A stretch of 64,000 nt of DNA from Crystallibacter permensis (GCF_025960875.1 NZ_JAODLR010000003.1:1-64000), one strand, 5' to 3'; numbered from the stretch's first letter, positions 53,138 to 63,866 are shown. The notes: a model not told the origin generated them from the letters alone. Translations and numbers: made by a program.

Positions 53138-55942
53138 TTGAACGCAGCAGCACGATTCTTACGTAGCCGCTCGCTCGTAGTCACGGTAGTGGTCCTGGTC
53201 GCGGCCATGCTGCTATCGGTGTTCATCCAGGACCGCGCCCAGTCCTCCTTGGGACAAGTAGTGGATACCAACTCCCGGGGACTCTACGACATCCTGGTGC
53301 TGCCAGAAGGCAAGGGCCCGGACGCGGACACGCTGAAACAGCCGGACTACGTTTCCGGTACCGGCGGCATCACCCAGGAACAGCTCGGGCAGATCCGCGG
53401 CCTCGCCGATGTCGGCGTCGCCGCCCCGATCAGCCTGGTCTCCAAGGTGGTCCAGGACATCGAGTTTCCCCAGCTGAAGGCCACTGACTACGTGGGCTAC
53501 AACGAAAACATCGAAGGCTACCTCGAACAGCAGAACATCACCGACGCCGTGCCCGCCGAGGAATGGCCTGAGCCGGATTCCGTGCTCAGCGAGGAACCGA
53601 AGAACTACCGGATCACGGCCAAGGCCGTCACCTCCAACGGCGTCAGCGATACCGTCCTGTTCGAAACCGCGGCGGAGGGCTCGCTCGGCCAGGCCCAGCT
53701 GGAGGAACTGAAGGTTCCCGGCGGCACCAGCCTGCGTACCGTGGCCCCGGAAGGGGAGACGGGCATCAAGTTCCCGGATCCCGCCGGCGGCAGTGCCCAC
53801 GGCGATTTCGACCTCACCATTGCCCTGCCGATGCTGCCCCAGATCACCGAGACCGTTGTTGCCGTTGACCCCGCCGCGGAGCAGGCACTGCTGGGCGAGG
53901 CCGGCGGCTTCCTCGCGCCCCTGGCCAAGGCTCCCGCGTCCGGCCGCAGCGCCATGGAACTGGGCGATAAGTTTTCGCAGCAGATGACGCCAGGTCTTTT
54001 TGCCGGAGGCACCGAATCAGCTGAAATAGACGGGCATCCTTTCAGGTTCTGGAGCCCGTTCCTGACCCAGTACCGCTCGGCGGTGGAAGCGGGAACACTC
54101 ACCGAGGATTCGAAGGTGATCCCGCTGGTGGTCCGCTCCGGCACCGACCTGGATCTGACGTACTCCGTTGACATCGAAGAGATTGACGACGCCGGCAATA
54201 CCGTTGCGGAGGTCGGTACCGTCAGCAAGGAGCTGGGGGAGGAGTACCTCCCGTTTGCGTCCTCCAAGCCCTTCCAGCTGCGCTGGCCCGGAGGCGAGGA
54301 CTACAACTACCTGCTGGGCTCCGGCGGGGTCCAGGTTGTGGCGGGGCTGCACCAGCCGGCCGAATGGACCACCGACTTCCTCTCCACCCCCGAGTACGTG
54401 GCCGGCGAAGCCAACCCGGACGGCAGCGTGGACCAGACGGTCACCCCACAGGGCTGGGTCACCGTGAACGAGCTGCCCGAAAAGACGCTGCAGTGGCAGC
54501 TGGAACCGGACCAGAGCCAGCGGGAGCCGGTCAAGGAGCAGTCCTACCGGACCAGCCTCGATGACCCGGCCGACGCCGCCGCACCCCTTCCGTTTGTCTA
54601 TGGCACCTTCGGCGCCGATGCCGTGCGCGATGCTGCCGGCGACGTGAACTACCTGCCGCTGGGCGGCTACGACCCGGCACCGGTGACCCTGACGGAGGAT
54701 GCCGAAGGCAACGACGTCGAGGACACCGAGCTCAAGCCGGGCCTCAGCGGTGCCGGCCTGGCAGTGCAGTCCGCCGGCGCCATCACGGACTTCAACGGGC
54801 TGGCCGCCGTGCGCGGGACCTCGGACACGGATCCGGTGATCGACGCCGTCCGCGTCCGGGTGGATGCCGCCGGCAGCTGGGCCGACGCCGCACCGAACAT
54901 CGATGCCGTCGCCGCCGCCATCGGCGACCTGGGCCTGGATGTCCAGGTTGTTGCCGGCTCCGCCCGCGAGGACGTCTCCATCTATGTGCCCGAGTACCAC
55001 CAGGAAGCCGATGGGACGGTCACCGACCTGGGCACGGTCAGCCAGTCCTGGGTCCGCCAGGGCGCTGCCTCTGCGGTCCAGAGCTCACTGGGCCAGGCCA
55101 GCTCGGCACTGCTCTTCCTGACCCTGGGCGGGGCCGCGCTGCTGACCGCAGCGAGCACGGTGGCGTTCACCCGCTCGCGCCGTACCGAAGCGGTAACGCT
55201 GCGCGCCATGGGCTGGACGCGGCCCAGGATCCGGTCCTGGTTCCTGGCCGAACTGCTCGTCGGCGCCGCGGCGCTGCTGGCGGTGGCGGTAGTGGTCAAC
55301 GCCTTCAGCCGCACGCTGACCACGCTGGTGGTTTCCGGCGTCGTACTCATGGTCTATGTCGCCGCGTCCTTCATCTCCTCAGCCTTGCTGAAGCCGGTCC
55401 CGCCGGCCGGGGATGCGCCGTCGTCGTCGGGCACGGCGCCGATGGTCGATACGCCGCTGAAATTCGCCGTGCGGCAGGTAAACACCAACCGGTTCAACGC
55501 CGGAGCTGTTGTTGTGGGCGTGGGTGTGCTCGGTGCGGCGGCGGGCGCGCTGGCGGCGGTCATCCTTGACCTCCCGCGGGCGGCCGGCAGCACGGCGCTC
55601 GGCTCGCTGGCGCTCAGCCAGACCGGCGGCGTGAACATCGCGCTGGCGGTGCTCGGCGTGGTGACGGCACTGGTGCTGACGCTGATGACCGGCCGTTTCG
55701 ACCTGGCCCGCAAACGCGAGCAGTGGGACATTCTCGAGGCGATGGGCTGGACTCCCACGCTGCTGCTCTCGCTCCGGCGCAGTGAAGCGGGGCTGCTGGC
55801 GGTGATGGCCCTGCCGCTGGCCGTCCTCGGCGCCGTCGGCGTTTCCCTCGCCGTGGCGCCGCATGCCGCGCTGCGTGCAGTGGCCGCAGGCGTGCTGGCA
55901 GTGATTCTCTGGTTCATCCTGATGACAAGGACACGGAAATGA
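53138..55942 (+). CDS. FtsX-type ABC transporter permease
   Basis: 934 residues from a TTG preceded by GGGGG; an earlier ATG at 53054 lies inside the serA terminator and is rejected. One span follows the N-terminus (SLVVTVVVLVAAMLLSVFI). A huge extracellular part (about 40-620) follows, then three spans near 660-770, another block near 800-870 and the last spans at the end. This is the MacB/FtsX-like layout with a large periplasmic-type domain. The ATPase gene overlaps its stop by four bases. The cargo is unknown; peptides or envelope lipoproteins are usual for the class. Confidence 0.82.
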   Translation: MNAAARFLRSRSLVVTVVVLVAAMLLSVFIQDRAQSSLGQVVDTNSRGLYDILVLPEGKGPDADTLKQPDYVSGTGGITQEQLGQIRGLADVGVAAPISLVSKVVQDIEFPQLKATDYVGYNENIEGYLEQQNITDAVPAEEWPEPDSVLSEEPKNYRITAKAVTSNGVSDTVLFETAAEGSLGQAQLEELKVPGGTSLRTVAPEGETGIKFPDPAGGSAHGDFDLTIALPMLPQITETVVAVDPAAEQALLGEAGGFLAPLAKAPASGRSAMELGDKFSQQMTPGLFAGGTESAEIDGHPFRFWSPFLTQYRSAVEAGTLTEDSKVIPLVVRSGTDLDLTYSVDIEEIDDAGNTVAEVGTVSKELGEEYLPFASSKPFQLRWPGGEDYNYLLGSGGVQVVAGLHQPAEWTTDFLSTPEYVAGEANPDGSVDQTVTPQGWVTVNELPEKTLQWQLEPDQSQREPVKEQSYRTSLDDPADAAAPLPFVYGTFGADAVRDAAGDVNYLPLGGYDPAPVTLTEDAEGNDVEDTELKPGLSGAGLAVQSAGAITDFNGLAAVRGTSDTDPVIDAVRVRVDAAGSWADAAPNIDAVAAAIGDLGLDVQVVAGSAREDVSIYVPEYHQEADGTVTDLGTVSQSWVRQGAASAVQSSLGQASSALLFLTLGGAALLTAASTVAFTRSRRTEAVTLRAMGWTRPRIRSWFLAELLVGAAALLAVAVVVNAFSRTLTTLVVSGVVLMVYVAASFISSALLKPVPPAGDAPSSSGTAPMVDTPLKFAVRQVNTNRFNAGAVVVGVGVLGAAAGALAAVILDLPRAAGSTALGSLALSQTGGVNIALAVLGVVTALVLTLMTGRFDLARKREQWDILEAMGWTPTLLLSLRRSEAGLLAVMALPLAVLGAVGVSLAVAPHAALRAVAAGVLAVILWFILMTRTRK

Positions 55943-56643
55943 TTGAACAACCGCAGACGCGCGCCGAGCAAATCGGGCGTACCGCGGACCATGCCATGCC
56001 GCTGGAGCTGCGTGGCATCACCATCCGCTATGATGGCGGCGGCGGCGAGCCGCTGGTGGTCGCGGAGGACTTCGACCTTGGCCTCGAGGCGGGGAGCATG
56101 CACTGCCTGGCCGGACGAAGCGGCTCGGGCAAGACCAGCATCCTGACCGTGGCGGCCGGCCTGACGCTGCCGACCTCGGGAGAGGTGTTCTGGCAGGGCG
56201 ATTCGCTCGATGAGATGGACGACGACGAAATCTCCGACCGGCGCCGAGCCCTTATCGGGTACGTGGACCAGGGCGGGGCGCTGATCGACGGGATGAGCGC
56301 GCTTGAAAACGTGCTGCTGCCCGCGGTGCCGGACAAACAGGTTGAAGCGAAAACCGAGATGGCGAGGGACCTACTGGACCTGGTGGGGCTGGGACGCCGG
56401 ATGCGGCATTACCCGGCACAGTTGTCCGGCGGCGAACGGCAGCGGGTGGCGATTGCGCGCGCGCTGATCCTGGGCACGCGTGTGCTCGTGGTGGATGAGC
56501 CGACGGCCAGCCTGGACCGCGAGCACGCCAACCAGATCATCGGCATCCTCAAGGACACCACCAAGGACGGGATCGCGGTCCTGGTCGCGTCCCACGACCA
56601 GGAACTGATCAAGGTGGCGGACAGCCGCACCCACATGTACTGA
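55939..56643 (+). CDS. ABC transporter ATPase partner of the FtsX permease
   Basis: 234 residues. Walker A GRSGSGKT (about 58-65), the Q-loop region YVDQGG, signature LSGGERQRVAIARAL, Walker B VLVVDEPTAS and the switch histidine in VASHDQEL are all intact. It overlaps the permease by ATGA, giving translational coupling. It belongs to the LolD/MacB-type group. Confidence 0.92.
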   Translation: MIEQPQTRAEQIGRTADHAMPLELRGITIRYDGGGGEPLVVAEDFDLGLEAGSMHCLAGRSGSGKTSILTVAAGLTLPTSGEVFWQGDSLDEMDDDEISDRRRALIGYVDQGGALIDGMSALENVLLPAVPDKQVEAKTEMARDLLDLVGLGRRMRHYPAQLSGGERQRVAIARALILGTRVLVVDEPTASLDREHANQIIGILKDTTKDGIAVLVASHDQELIKVADSRTHMY

Positions 56644-56689
56644 GGCGGGCAACCACCGCCGAAAGGCGGCGTAACCGGATGAGCCGGGT

Positions 56690-56718
56690 GCCGCCGTCGT
56701 TGTCAAGAAGACGGCGGC
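56690..56718 (+). terminator. Hairpin after the ABC operon
   Basis: GCCGCCGTC (56690-56698) pairs with GACGGCGGC (56710-56718). A smaller CCGCC-GAAA-GGCGG hairpin lies just before, at 56656-56669. Together they separate the ABC genes from metG. Confidence 0.65.
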
Positions 56719-56766
56719 GGCCGGCCGCTTTCGACAAGCGCCGAGCACACGCGGTAATTTCTATAG

Positions 56767-58326
56767 GTGACCTCTTCTGCTGACAAGCCCCCGTACTACA
56801 TCACCACGGCAATTTCTTACCCCAACGGTGTGCCCCACATCGGGCATGCCTACGAATTCATTGCCACTGATGCCATGGCGCGGTTCAAGCGGCTGGACGG
56901 CTACGACGTCTACTTCCTGACCGGAACGGACGAGCACGGGCAGAAGATGCTCCACACCGCGGAGAAGGAAGGCATCACCCCGCTGGCCCTGGCCAAGCGC
57001 AACTCGGACGTCTTCCAGGCAACCCAGGACGGCCTGGGCATCAGCTACGACCGCTTCATCCGCACCACGGACGAAGACCACTACAATGCCGCGCAGGCCA
57101 TCTGGAAGCGGATGGAAGAGGCCGGGGACATCTACCTCGACAAGTACGAGGGCTGGTACTCCGTCCGTGACGAGGCCTACTACGGCGAAGACGAGACCGA
57201 GGTCCGCGAGGACGGCAAGCGCTACTCGACCCAGACCGACACCGAAGTCACCTGGACCGAAGAAGAGTCCTACTTTTTCCGGCTGACGGCCTACCAGGAC
57301 AAGCTGCTCAAGCTTTACGAAGACCAGCCGGAATTCGCCGCACCCCGCACCCGTTTCAACGAGGTCATCAGCTTCGTCAAGCACGGCCTGACGGACCTGT
57401 CCATCTCCCGCACCACCTTCGACTGGGGTGTTCCGGTGCCGGGCAACTCTAGGCACGTGATGTACGTGTGGGTGGACGCGCTGACCAACTACCTCACCGG
57501 CGCCGGCTTCCCGGACACCGAGGCGGAAGCGTTCCGCAAGTGGTGGCCGGCCGATGTGCACGTGATCGGCAAGGACATCTCCCGCTTCCACGCCATCTAC
57601 TGGCCGGCCTTCCTGATGTCCGCCGGGCTGGAACTGCCCAAGCGCGTGATGATCCACGGCCATCTGTACAACCAGGGCGTGAAGATGTCCAAGTCGCTGG
57701 GCAACGTGATAGCGCCCGCCGACTGGGTGGAGCAGTACGGCCTGGACCAGATGCGCTTCTTCCTGCTGCGCGAAGTGCCGTTCGGCGCGGACGGCTCCTA
57801 CAGCCACGAGGCAATTGTGGGCCGGATGAACGCGGATCTAGCCAACAACCTGGGCAACCTGGCCCAGCGCTCCCTGTCCATGGTGGCCAAGAACTGCGAA
57901 GGCAAGGTCCCGCAGCCCGGAACGCTGGCTGCCGAGGACCACGAGCTGCTGGCGCAGGCCGAGCGGTTGCTGGAGAAGTCCCGCGCGGCCTACGAGCTGC
58001 AGGATTTCCACGCATCGCTCGAGGCGATCTGGACCGTCCTGGGAGACACCAACGCCTACTTCGCCGAGCAGGCCCCCTGGGTGCTGCGCAAGACCGACGT
58101 GGAGCGGATGAACACCGTGCTCTACGTGACCCTGGAGGTGCTGCGGATTGTCTCCATCCTGGTCCAGCCGGTGATGCCTGGTTCGGCCGCCAAGCTGCTC
58201 GAGGTGCTGGGTCAGAACGACGACGGCGCCCGCGACTTTGCCGCCATCGCCAAGGCTTTGGTGCCGGGTACGGAATTGCCGGCGCCTACACCGATCTTCC
58301 CGAAATACGAAGAGCCGGCCGAATAG
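56767..58326 (+). CDS. metG: Methionyl-tRNA synthetase
   Basis: 519 residues from a GTG. HIGH is at 24-27 and K306-M-S-K-S310 is the second signature. The insert lacks the CxxC zinc knuckle, so this is the Mycobacterium/Bacillus-type short enzyme; there is also no C-terminal dimer domain. TAATTT at 56755-56760 ends 6 bases before the GTG and no ribosome site is seen, which fits a leaderless message. It charges tRNA-Met and initiator tRNA. Confidence 0.96.
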   Translation: MTSSADKPPYYITTAISYPNGVPHIGHAYEFIATDAMARFKRLDGYDVYFLTGTDEHGQKMLHTAEKEGITPLALAKRNSDVFQATQDGLGISYDRFIRTTDEDHYNAAQAIWKRMEEAGDIYLDKYEGWYSVRDEAYYGEDETEVREDGKRYSTQTDTEVTWTEEESYFFRLTAYQDKLLKLYEDQPEFAAPRTRFNEVISFVKHGLTDLSISRTTFDWGVPVPGNSRHVMYVWVDALTNYLTGAGFPDTEAEAFRKWWPADVHVIGKDISRFHAIYWPAFLMSAGLELPKRVMIHGHLYNQGVKMSKSLGNVIAPADWVEQYGLDQMRFFLLREVPFGADGSYSHEAIVGRMNADLANNLGNLAQRSLSMVAKNCEGKVPQPGTLAAEDHELLAQAERLLEKSRAAYELQDFHASLEAIWTVLGDTNAYFAEQAPWVLRKTDVERMNTVLYVTLEVLRIVSILVQPVMPGSAAKLLEVLGQNDDGARDFAAIAKALVPGTELPAPTPIFPKYEEPAE

Positions 58327-58333
58327 CAGTGGC

Positions 58334-58861
58334 TTAGGAAGCCTCTGGCCTGGCCAGGAAGCGGTCCTTGGCCGTCCGCTCCATGATGCGGGCCATCGTG
58401 TCCAGCTGGCGGTGGGTCTGGTCCAGCAACTGCCGGAAACGCTGGGCGTCGAGCCGGGGCTCCGCTTCGGCGAGTACGATCAGGGTCCGCCAGAGGCATT
58501 CCTTGCCGCGGAGCGCGGACTGGAGCGTTTCCAGTTCCAGCTGCGCTCCGGCGCCGCCGCCCATGCGCAGCGGATTGAGCGGATTGATCTTGGCCACCAC
58601 TGCGCCCCCGGCGGCAGCGACTTTCTTGAAGGTGCTCCGCCGGTAGCCGAACTGTCCCATCAGCTCCTTGACCTCGCGGCGTTCGGCAATGACCTCATTG
58701 CGCAGCCGCTGGAGGTCCGCCTCGAACTCGGTTCCGGCCCAGGATTCCCGGGCTGAGCCGAAGAGTTTGATTCCGGTCTTGGCCCCCAGCAGATGATCGT
58801 CCAAGTAGGCGGCAAATTCGTCGTCGTCCATTCGGCCCGGCTGTTTGTGGTCCTGGTCCAT
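58334..58861 (-). CDS. Conserved hypothetical protein
   Basis: 175 residues from MDQDHKQPGRMDDDEF, with GGGAGGAAC 6-8 bases before the ATG. It is helical: LRNEVIAERREVKELMGQFGY (about 70-90) and a late LLDQTHRQLDTMARIMERTA helix. No enzymatic motif is seen. It is convergent with metG, with only 7 bases between their stops. Function unknown. Confidence 0.7.
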   Translation of the reverse strand: MDQDHKQPGRMDDDEFAAYLDDHLLGAKTGIKLFGSARESWAGTEFEADLQRLRNEVIAERREVKELMGQFGYRRSTFKKVAAAGGAVVAKINPLNPLRMGGGAGAQLELETLQSALRGKECLWRTLIVLAEAEPRLDAQRFRQLLDQTHRQLDTMARIMERTAKDRFLARPEAS

Positions 58862-58950
58862 CGTGTGTTCCTCCCGAGCGTCGGTCATCAGCATGCTTGC
58901 TATTTTTGCAGATCCTGATCGGGTTGTGGTGGATCCGGCGGGGAAAGGCC

Positions 58951-60357
58951 TCAGCCGCCCAGGTCCTCGGGATGCCTGATGCGGGTCTTCTTCGCCCGCA
59001 CACCCCGGTTCCACAGCCACGTCAGCAGCCACAGCACGATGCCCACGCCGATCATCACGCCGGCGATCTGGTATTCGACGGGATCCTGCGCCCACGGCCC
59101 GACCAGGAATCCGCAGGTCAGAACGCCCAGGTACGGGAGGAACTTCGGCGCGCGGAAGTGTTTCCGGTCGATCGGCCGGCGGCGAAGGACGAGCACGGCG
59201 ACGTTCACTACGGTGAAGACGCACAGCAGCAGCAGGGCCGTGGTGCCGCCCAGCGCGCTGACCGTGTCGGTGCCCATGAAGTTGGTGACCGTGATGATCA
59301 GCCCCACGGCGATCAGCGTTGTAAAGATGATGGAGGCCCACGGCGAGCGGCGGTTCGGCAGCACTTTGCCGAGCGAGCGGGGCAGCACGTCCTGTTTTGC
59401 CATGCCGTAAAGCAGGCGGCTGGCCATCAGCATGTTGATCAGCGCGGTATTGGCCACCGCGAACATGGACAGGAACGGATAGATGACGTCCACCGGCAGT
59501 CCCGGCGCCCCGGTCTGCACTACTTCGAGCAGCGGCGTGGTGCTTTCGGACAGGACGCCGATAGGGACAATCGCCACCGCGGCGATGGATACCAGGATGT
59601 AGATCAGCACGGTGATGCCCAGGCCCGTCAGCATGACCTTGGGGAAAATCTTGACCGGATCCTTGGTTTCCTCCGCCATATTGACCGAGTCCTCGAAACC
59701 CACCATCGAGAAGAAGGCAAGCGAGGTTGCCGCCGTGATGGAGAGGAAGGCACCCTTGTCCGCGGACGTTTCGAAGATCAGCACCCGGCTGAAGTCCACG
59801 TTGCCCTGGGACATCGCCCAGAATCCGATGAAGATCACGATCATCAGGCCGGTGAACTCAACCAGGGTCAGGACCACATTGAACTTGATGCTCTCGGCGA
59901 CGCCGCGGAGGTTGATCAGCGCCAGCACGACCATGAAGATCACCGCGACCCAGGTGACGCCGCCCTGGTCCCAGTCAAGGTTGAACCCTACGATGAAGTT
60001 CTCGGCCAGGAACTTGGACGCGGTGGAAGCAGACGTTATGCCGGAACTGAGCACCGCAAAGGTGACCAGGAAGGTCAGGAAATGGATGCCGAAGGCCTTG
60101 TGCGTGTAGAGCGCGGCGCCTGCGGCCTGCGGGTATTTGGTGACGAGTTCCAGATAGGAAAAAGCGGTGATGGTGGCCACGATGAAGGCCAGCAGGATCG
60201 GTGCCCAGGCCGCGCCTCCCACCTCGCCCGCAATGCGCCCGGTGAGCGCATACACGCCGGTGCCGAGGATGTCCCCGACTATGAACAGCAGCAGGAGCTT
60301 GGGACCTATGGCCCGTTTGAGTTCCGGTTGTTCTTCGGTTTCGGTGGTGCTGCTCAT
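58951..60357 (-). CDS. APC-family amino acid permease
   Basis: 468 residues from MSSTTETEEQ; an ATG six codons earlier is less likely because GGGAG precedes the inner one. About 12 membrane spans are visible. The first span has the APC motif FIVGDILGTGVYALTG, and span 6 has AATSLAFFSMVGFEDSVNMAEE, the typical substrate region. It imports amino acids, probably cationic or broad range. It is flanked by unrelated genes. Confidence 0.9.
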   Translation of the reverse strand: MSSTTETEEQPELKRAIGPKLLLLFIVGDILGTGVYALTGRIAGEVGGAAWAPILLAFIVATITAFSYLELVTKYPQAAGAALYTHKAFGIHFLTFLVTFAVLSSGITSASTASKFLAENFIVGFNLDWDQGGVTWVAVIFMVVLALINLRGVAESIKFNVVLTLVEFTGLMIVIFIGFWAMSQGNVDFSRVLIFETSADKGAFLSITAATSLAFFSMVGFEDSVNMAEETKDPVKIFPKVMLTGLGITVLIYILVSIAAVAIVPIGVLSESTTPLLEVVQTGAPGLPVDVIYPFLSMFAVANTALINMLMASRLLYGMAKQDVLPRSLGKVLPNRRSPWASIIFTTLIAVGLIITVTNFMGTDTVSALGGTTALLLLCVFTVVNVAVLVLRRRPIDRKHFRAPKFLPYLGVLTCGFLVGPWAQDPVEYQIAGVMIGVGIVLWLLTWLWNRGVRAKKTRIRHPEDLGG

Positions 60358-60557
60358 CGTTGAACTCCCGTCCAAGCGTGGTGCCTACGGTCAGAGACTT
60401 CACAGTCAACGTAGCACGCAGCCCCGGCCATGTCTCGGGGTCAGCGGTGACGGGTTTGCCGGAGCCTGAAGTCCTTCCGGCTGACGGCAGGAAGGGGACC
60501 GCCGGCGGCGTAGTCCTTGCGGAAACGACGCCGGCAGTCCTGATGGTTCAGGACAGG

Positions 60558-63080
60558 TCAGACCGTTGCCAGCCCCTCGACGGGGGAGAGCCGTGCCGCG
60601 CGGCGGGCCGGCATGACGGAAGCCAGCAGCCCGGCGACCACGGCCACTGCCAGCACGGCGGCCAGCTGCAGCCACGGAACGTCCGGCACGACGGCGGTGA
60701 ACGTGCCCAGCGCGGACTGCGCGCCGAGCCTGCCGTACAGACTGCCCAGCCCGGACCCGATCAGGGCAGCCACGCCGGCGATCAGGACGGCCTCAAGGGC
60801 CAGCATGCCGCGCAGCTGGTTCCGGGTCAGGCCCAGCGCCCGCAGCAGCGAAGACTCCTGGGTCCGTTCCAGCACCGAGAGCGATAGCGTGTTCGCCACG
60901 CCCACCAGTGCGATCAGCACCGCCACGGCCAGCAGCCCGGTGACCACCAGCAGCAGCACGTCGATGATCTGGTTGAACGCGGCCCGCTCAATGGCCGCCC
61001 CGGAGATCTGGTAGTCCTGCACGTTCAGCCCGGCGGCCAGTTCGCTGCGCAGTTCCATCAACGCCGTGGCGTCGAGATCCCGGTCCACGGACAGCCACAG
61101 CTGCGGCAGGGCCGAGAAGTACTCCTCGCTGTCGGCGGCAGCGGGGGCCGGGACACCGATCTCTTCGGCCACGGCGGAGGACATCAGCGGCGGGAAGGAA
61201 AAACTGCTCACCTCCACCACCTGGAACTCTTTGGAGCCGCTGCTGCCGGTGACGGTGAGCGTGTCCAGGCCCGAGCCTTCGGCCAGCAGCACGGTATCGG
61301 CGTCCAGCGTCAGGGACTGGTCCTGCAGCAGCTCCCGCTGTGCCGGCGTGAGCTGGTAAACGCCCGTCCGCTGGCCGTTCACCGTGGCGTAGCCGCCGGT
61401 TGTGATCAAGCCGGCGGCAGCCACGCCGTCGTACGTCAGGGCGGTTTCCGCGGCTGCCTCATCGAGCTGGCCGCCGTCTTCGGCGAGGTTGCCGATGCTG
61501 ATGTCCACCGGGTACTGCGCACTGAGCTCGGATTCGAACGCCGTCCGTGCGGTCTGCGCGCCGGTCATCATCATGACCACCAGCGTCACGCCGATGAGCA
61601 GGGCGGTAGCGGTGGCGGAAGTGCGGCCGGGATTGCGGACTGCGTTGACGGCCGCCAGCTTGCCGGGCACGCCCAGCGGCCTGGCCAGGGCACCGACTGC
61701 GGTGACCAGCGGCGGCACAAAGAGCGTGGCGCACAGCAGCAGGCCGATGAAGGACATGGCGCCGCCGGGCAGCGCGATGAGCAGGTTGGCATTGAGCGCG
61801 CCCAAGCCAAGTACGACGGCGCCGCCCACCACAAGCGCGATGCCGAACCCGAGCCTGACCTTGCCTTTCCGGTTGCCCACGCGGACATCCTCGGCCGGGC
61901 GGAGGGCCGCCAGCGGGGCGACGGTGGTGGCGGCGCGGGCCGGGGCAAGGGCAGCGAGGACCGTCATGACCACTCCGGTGACCAGGCCTACGGCGACAGC
62001 CAGCGGCGGGACGGCCAGGGCAGCGAATTCAGTGTCCGGACGGCCCTGCAGCACGGCAATGATGCCGGCCATCAAACCCACGGCTCCGAGCACGCCGATG
62101 ACGGAGGCCACAACGCCCACCAGCAGCGCCTCCACCAGCACCGAGCGGCGGATCTGACCGCGGCCGGCACCGATGCAGCGCAGCAGCGCCAGCTCCCGGG
62201 TGCGCTGGGCGATCAGCACCGAGAAGGTGTTGGCAACCACCAGGGCGGACACCAGGACCGCCACCAGGGCGAACGCCAGCAGCACAATGGTCAGCTGGTC
62301 CGTGCCCCCGGTGAAGCCGGCCACGACTTCCTTGGTCTGCTCGGCCGCGGTGTTGACAGTCGATTCCGCGAATCCGGCGGCGGTCAGGGCAGCGGCGACG
62401 GCGTCCTTCGCCGCGGCGGTGTCGGTGCCGGCGGCCAGATCCAGCTGGATGCTGCGCACCTGGACCGGAGCTTGTTCGTCGGCGAGCGCGGCGATGAATC
62501 CGCTTGTGCCGAAGAACTGCGGCTGGCCCATCATGAGCGGGTCCTTGGACGCCTTCACGATGGCTGAGACGGTGGCGGGGATGCCGCTGGCCGCCACGTC
62601 CTCGGCGGCCGCCATGCCGGCGCCCGGGGCGAATTCGAGCTTGCTGCCGACGGTCAGGGCGAGGCGTTCGGCGGTGGCGTCATCCACCGCCACTTCGCCA
62701 CTGCCGGGCAGCGCACCTTCGATCAGTTCCAGGTTGTCCAGGCCGGCCGACGGCGCGGTGTTCTGCAGCGCGCCGTAGCCGGCTTCACCTGCCGTGCCGA
62801 AGGCGACGTGGGTCTGCTGCTGGACGTAAACCTCGGCGACGCCGTCAGCGTCCGCAACGGCCTCGGCGGCCTGCTCATCCAGCGGCTTGTCCGGACCGGA
62901 GCTGAGCACCAGGTCGGCGTTGCGGAAACCGGCCCCAACGCTGTTGCCCAGCGAGGCCTCGGTGGAGGCGTTGACCATCAGGGTGGCGGTGAGGAAGCCG
63001 ACGGCCATCACCACGGCCAGTGCCACGGCGATGAACCGCCGCGCATGCTGCTTCACCTGTGCGAGTGCTACTTGCAGCAT
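60558..63080 (-). CDS. FtsX-type ABC permease (macrolide-export-like)
   Basis: 840 residues, two repeats of the FtsX/MacB layout. The first has a span near 15-36, a periplasmic-type domain (40-245) and three spans (260-390). The second has spans around 410-450, a domain (505-690) and three spans (710-830). The start MLQVALAQVKQHARRF is typical. It follows the ATPase by 3 bases. Such pairs export peptides, antibiotics or lipoproteins; the cargo is unknown. Confidence 0.87.
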   Translation of the reverse strand: MLQVALAQVKQHARRFIAVALAVVMAVGFLTATLMVNASTEASLGNSVGAGFRNADLVLSSGPDKPLDEQAAEAVADADGVAEVYVQQQTHVAFGTAGEAGYGALQNTAPSAGLDNLELIEGALPGSGEVAVDDATAERLALTVGSKLEFAPGAGMAAAEDVAASGIPATVSAIVKASKDPLMMGQPQFFGTSGFIAALADEQAPVQVRSIQLDLAAGTDTAAAKDAVAAALTAAGFAESTVNTAAEQTKEVVAGFTGGTDQLTIVLLAFALVAVLVSALVVANTFSVLIAQRTRELALLRCIGAGRGQIRRSVLVEALLVGVVASVIGVLGAVGLMAGIIAVLQGRPDTEFAALAVPPLAVAVGLVTGVVMTVLAALAPARAATTVAPLAALRPAEDVRVGNRKGKVRLGFGIALVVGGAVVLGLGALNANLLIALPGGAMSFIGLLLCATLFVPPLVTAVGALARPLGVPGKLAAVNAVRNPGRTSATATALLIGVTLVVMMMTGAQTARTAFESELSAQYPVDISIGNLAEDGGQLDEAAAETALTYDGVAAAGLITTGGYATVNGQRTGVYQLTPAQRELLQDQSLTLDADTVLLAEGSGLDTLTVTGSSGSKEFQVVEVSSFSFPPLMSSAVAEEIGVPAPAAADSEEYFSALPQLWLSVDRDLDATALMELRSELAAGLNVQDYQISGAAIERAAFNQIIDVLLLVVTGLLAVAVLIALVGVANTLSLSVLERTQESSLLRALGLTRNQLRGMLALEAVLIAGVAALIGSGLGSLYGRLGAQSALGTFTAVVPDVPWLQLAAVLAVAVVAGLLASVMPARRAARLSPVEGLATV

Positions 63081-63083
63081 GGT

Positions 63084-63866
63084 TCAGGCCCCCAGCTTTG
63101 CCAGCGCGGCCAGGATCTGCTCGGTGCCCGGGCGCTCGAGCTCGCCCACCAGCGCGCCGTCGTTCATCAGGACTACGCGGTCCGCGTACGACGCGGCGAC
63201 CGGATCGTGGGTGACCATGATGATGCTCTGGCCCATCTCGGTAGCGGAGCGGCGCAGCAGGGAGAGTACTTCGGCGCCGACCTTGGAATCGAGGTTTCCG
63301 GTGGGCTCGTCGCCGAAGATGACATCGGGCCGGGTGAGCAACGCCCGGGCTACGGCCACGCGCTGCTGCTGGCCGCCGGATAGCTCGTGCGGGCGGTGCG
63401 TGAGCCGGTCGGCCAGGCCCAGGGTGGAGGTCACGTAGCGGAACCATTCCTTGTCCACGGTGCCGCCGGCCAGTGCGATCGGCAGCGTGATGTTCTGTTC
63501 GGCCGTCAGGGTGGAGACCAGGTTGAAGGCCTGGAAGACGAAGCCCACGCGCTCGCGGCGCAGCTTGGTCAGCTGGTTGTCGTTCAGGGCGGTGATCTCG
63601 GTGCCGCCGATCCAGATCTTTCCCGAATCGGCGGTGTCCAAGCCGGCCAGGCAGTGCATCAGCGTGGATTTGCCGGAGCCGGACGGGCCCATGATGGCTG
63701 TGAACTTGCCGCTCTGGAACGCCACATCCACATTCTTGAGGGCATGGACGCGGGTATCGCCCGTGCCGTAGGTCTTGTTGAGGGCCTGTGTGGCCGCCGC
63801 GGCGGTGGAATTCCCGGAGCCGTTCGGGGCCCCGGAGGCGAGTGATTGCTCAGTGCTGGTTGTCAT
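63084..63866 (-). CDS. ABC transporter ATPase, MacB/LolD type
   Basis: 260 residues. Walker A GPSGSGKS is near 60-67, then VFQAFNLVSTLTAEQN, signature LSGGQQQRVAVARAL, Walker B VIFGDEPTGNLD and the switch VTHDP. An N-terminal tail of 27 residues is low complexity. It is the first gene of the pair, 3 bases before the permease. Confidence 0.93.
   Translation of the reverse strand: MTTSTEQSLASGAPNGSGNSTAAAATQALNKTYGTGDTRVHALKNVDVAFQSGKFTAIMGPSGSGKSTLMHCLAGLDTADSGKIWIGGTEITALNDNQLTKLRRERVGFVFQAFNLVSTLTAEQNITLPIALAGGTVDKEWFRYVTSTLGLADRLTHRPHELSGGQQQRVAVARALLTRPDVIFGDEPTGNLDSKVGAEVLSLLRRSATEMGQSIIMVTHDPVAASYADRVVLMNDGALVGELERPGTEQILAALAKLGA

Noticed and set aside
58897-60363. 488-codon plus-strand frame opposite the APC permease
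   Set aside because: Gly/Arg/His/Asp-rich shadow of a highly biased gene; no family motif and no ribosome site.
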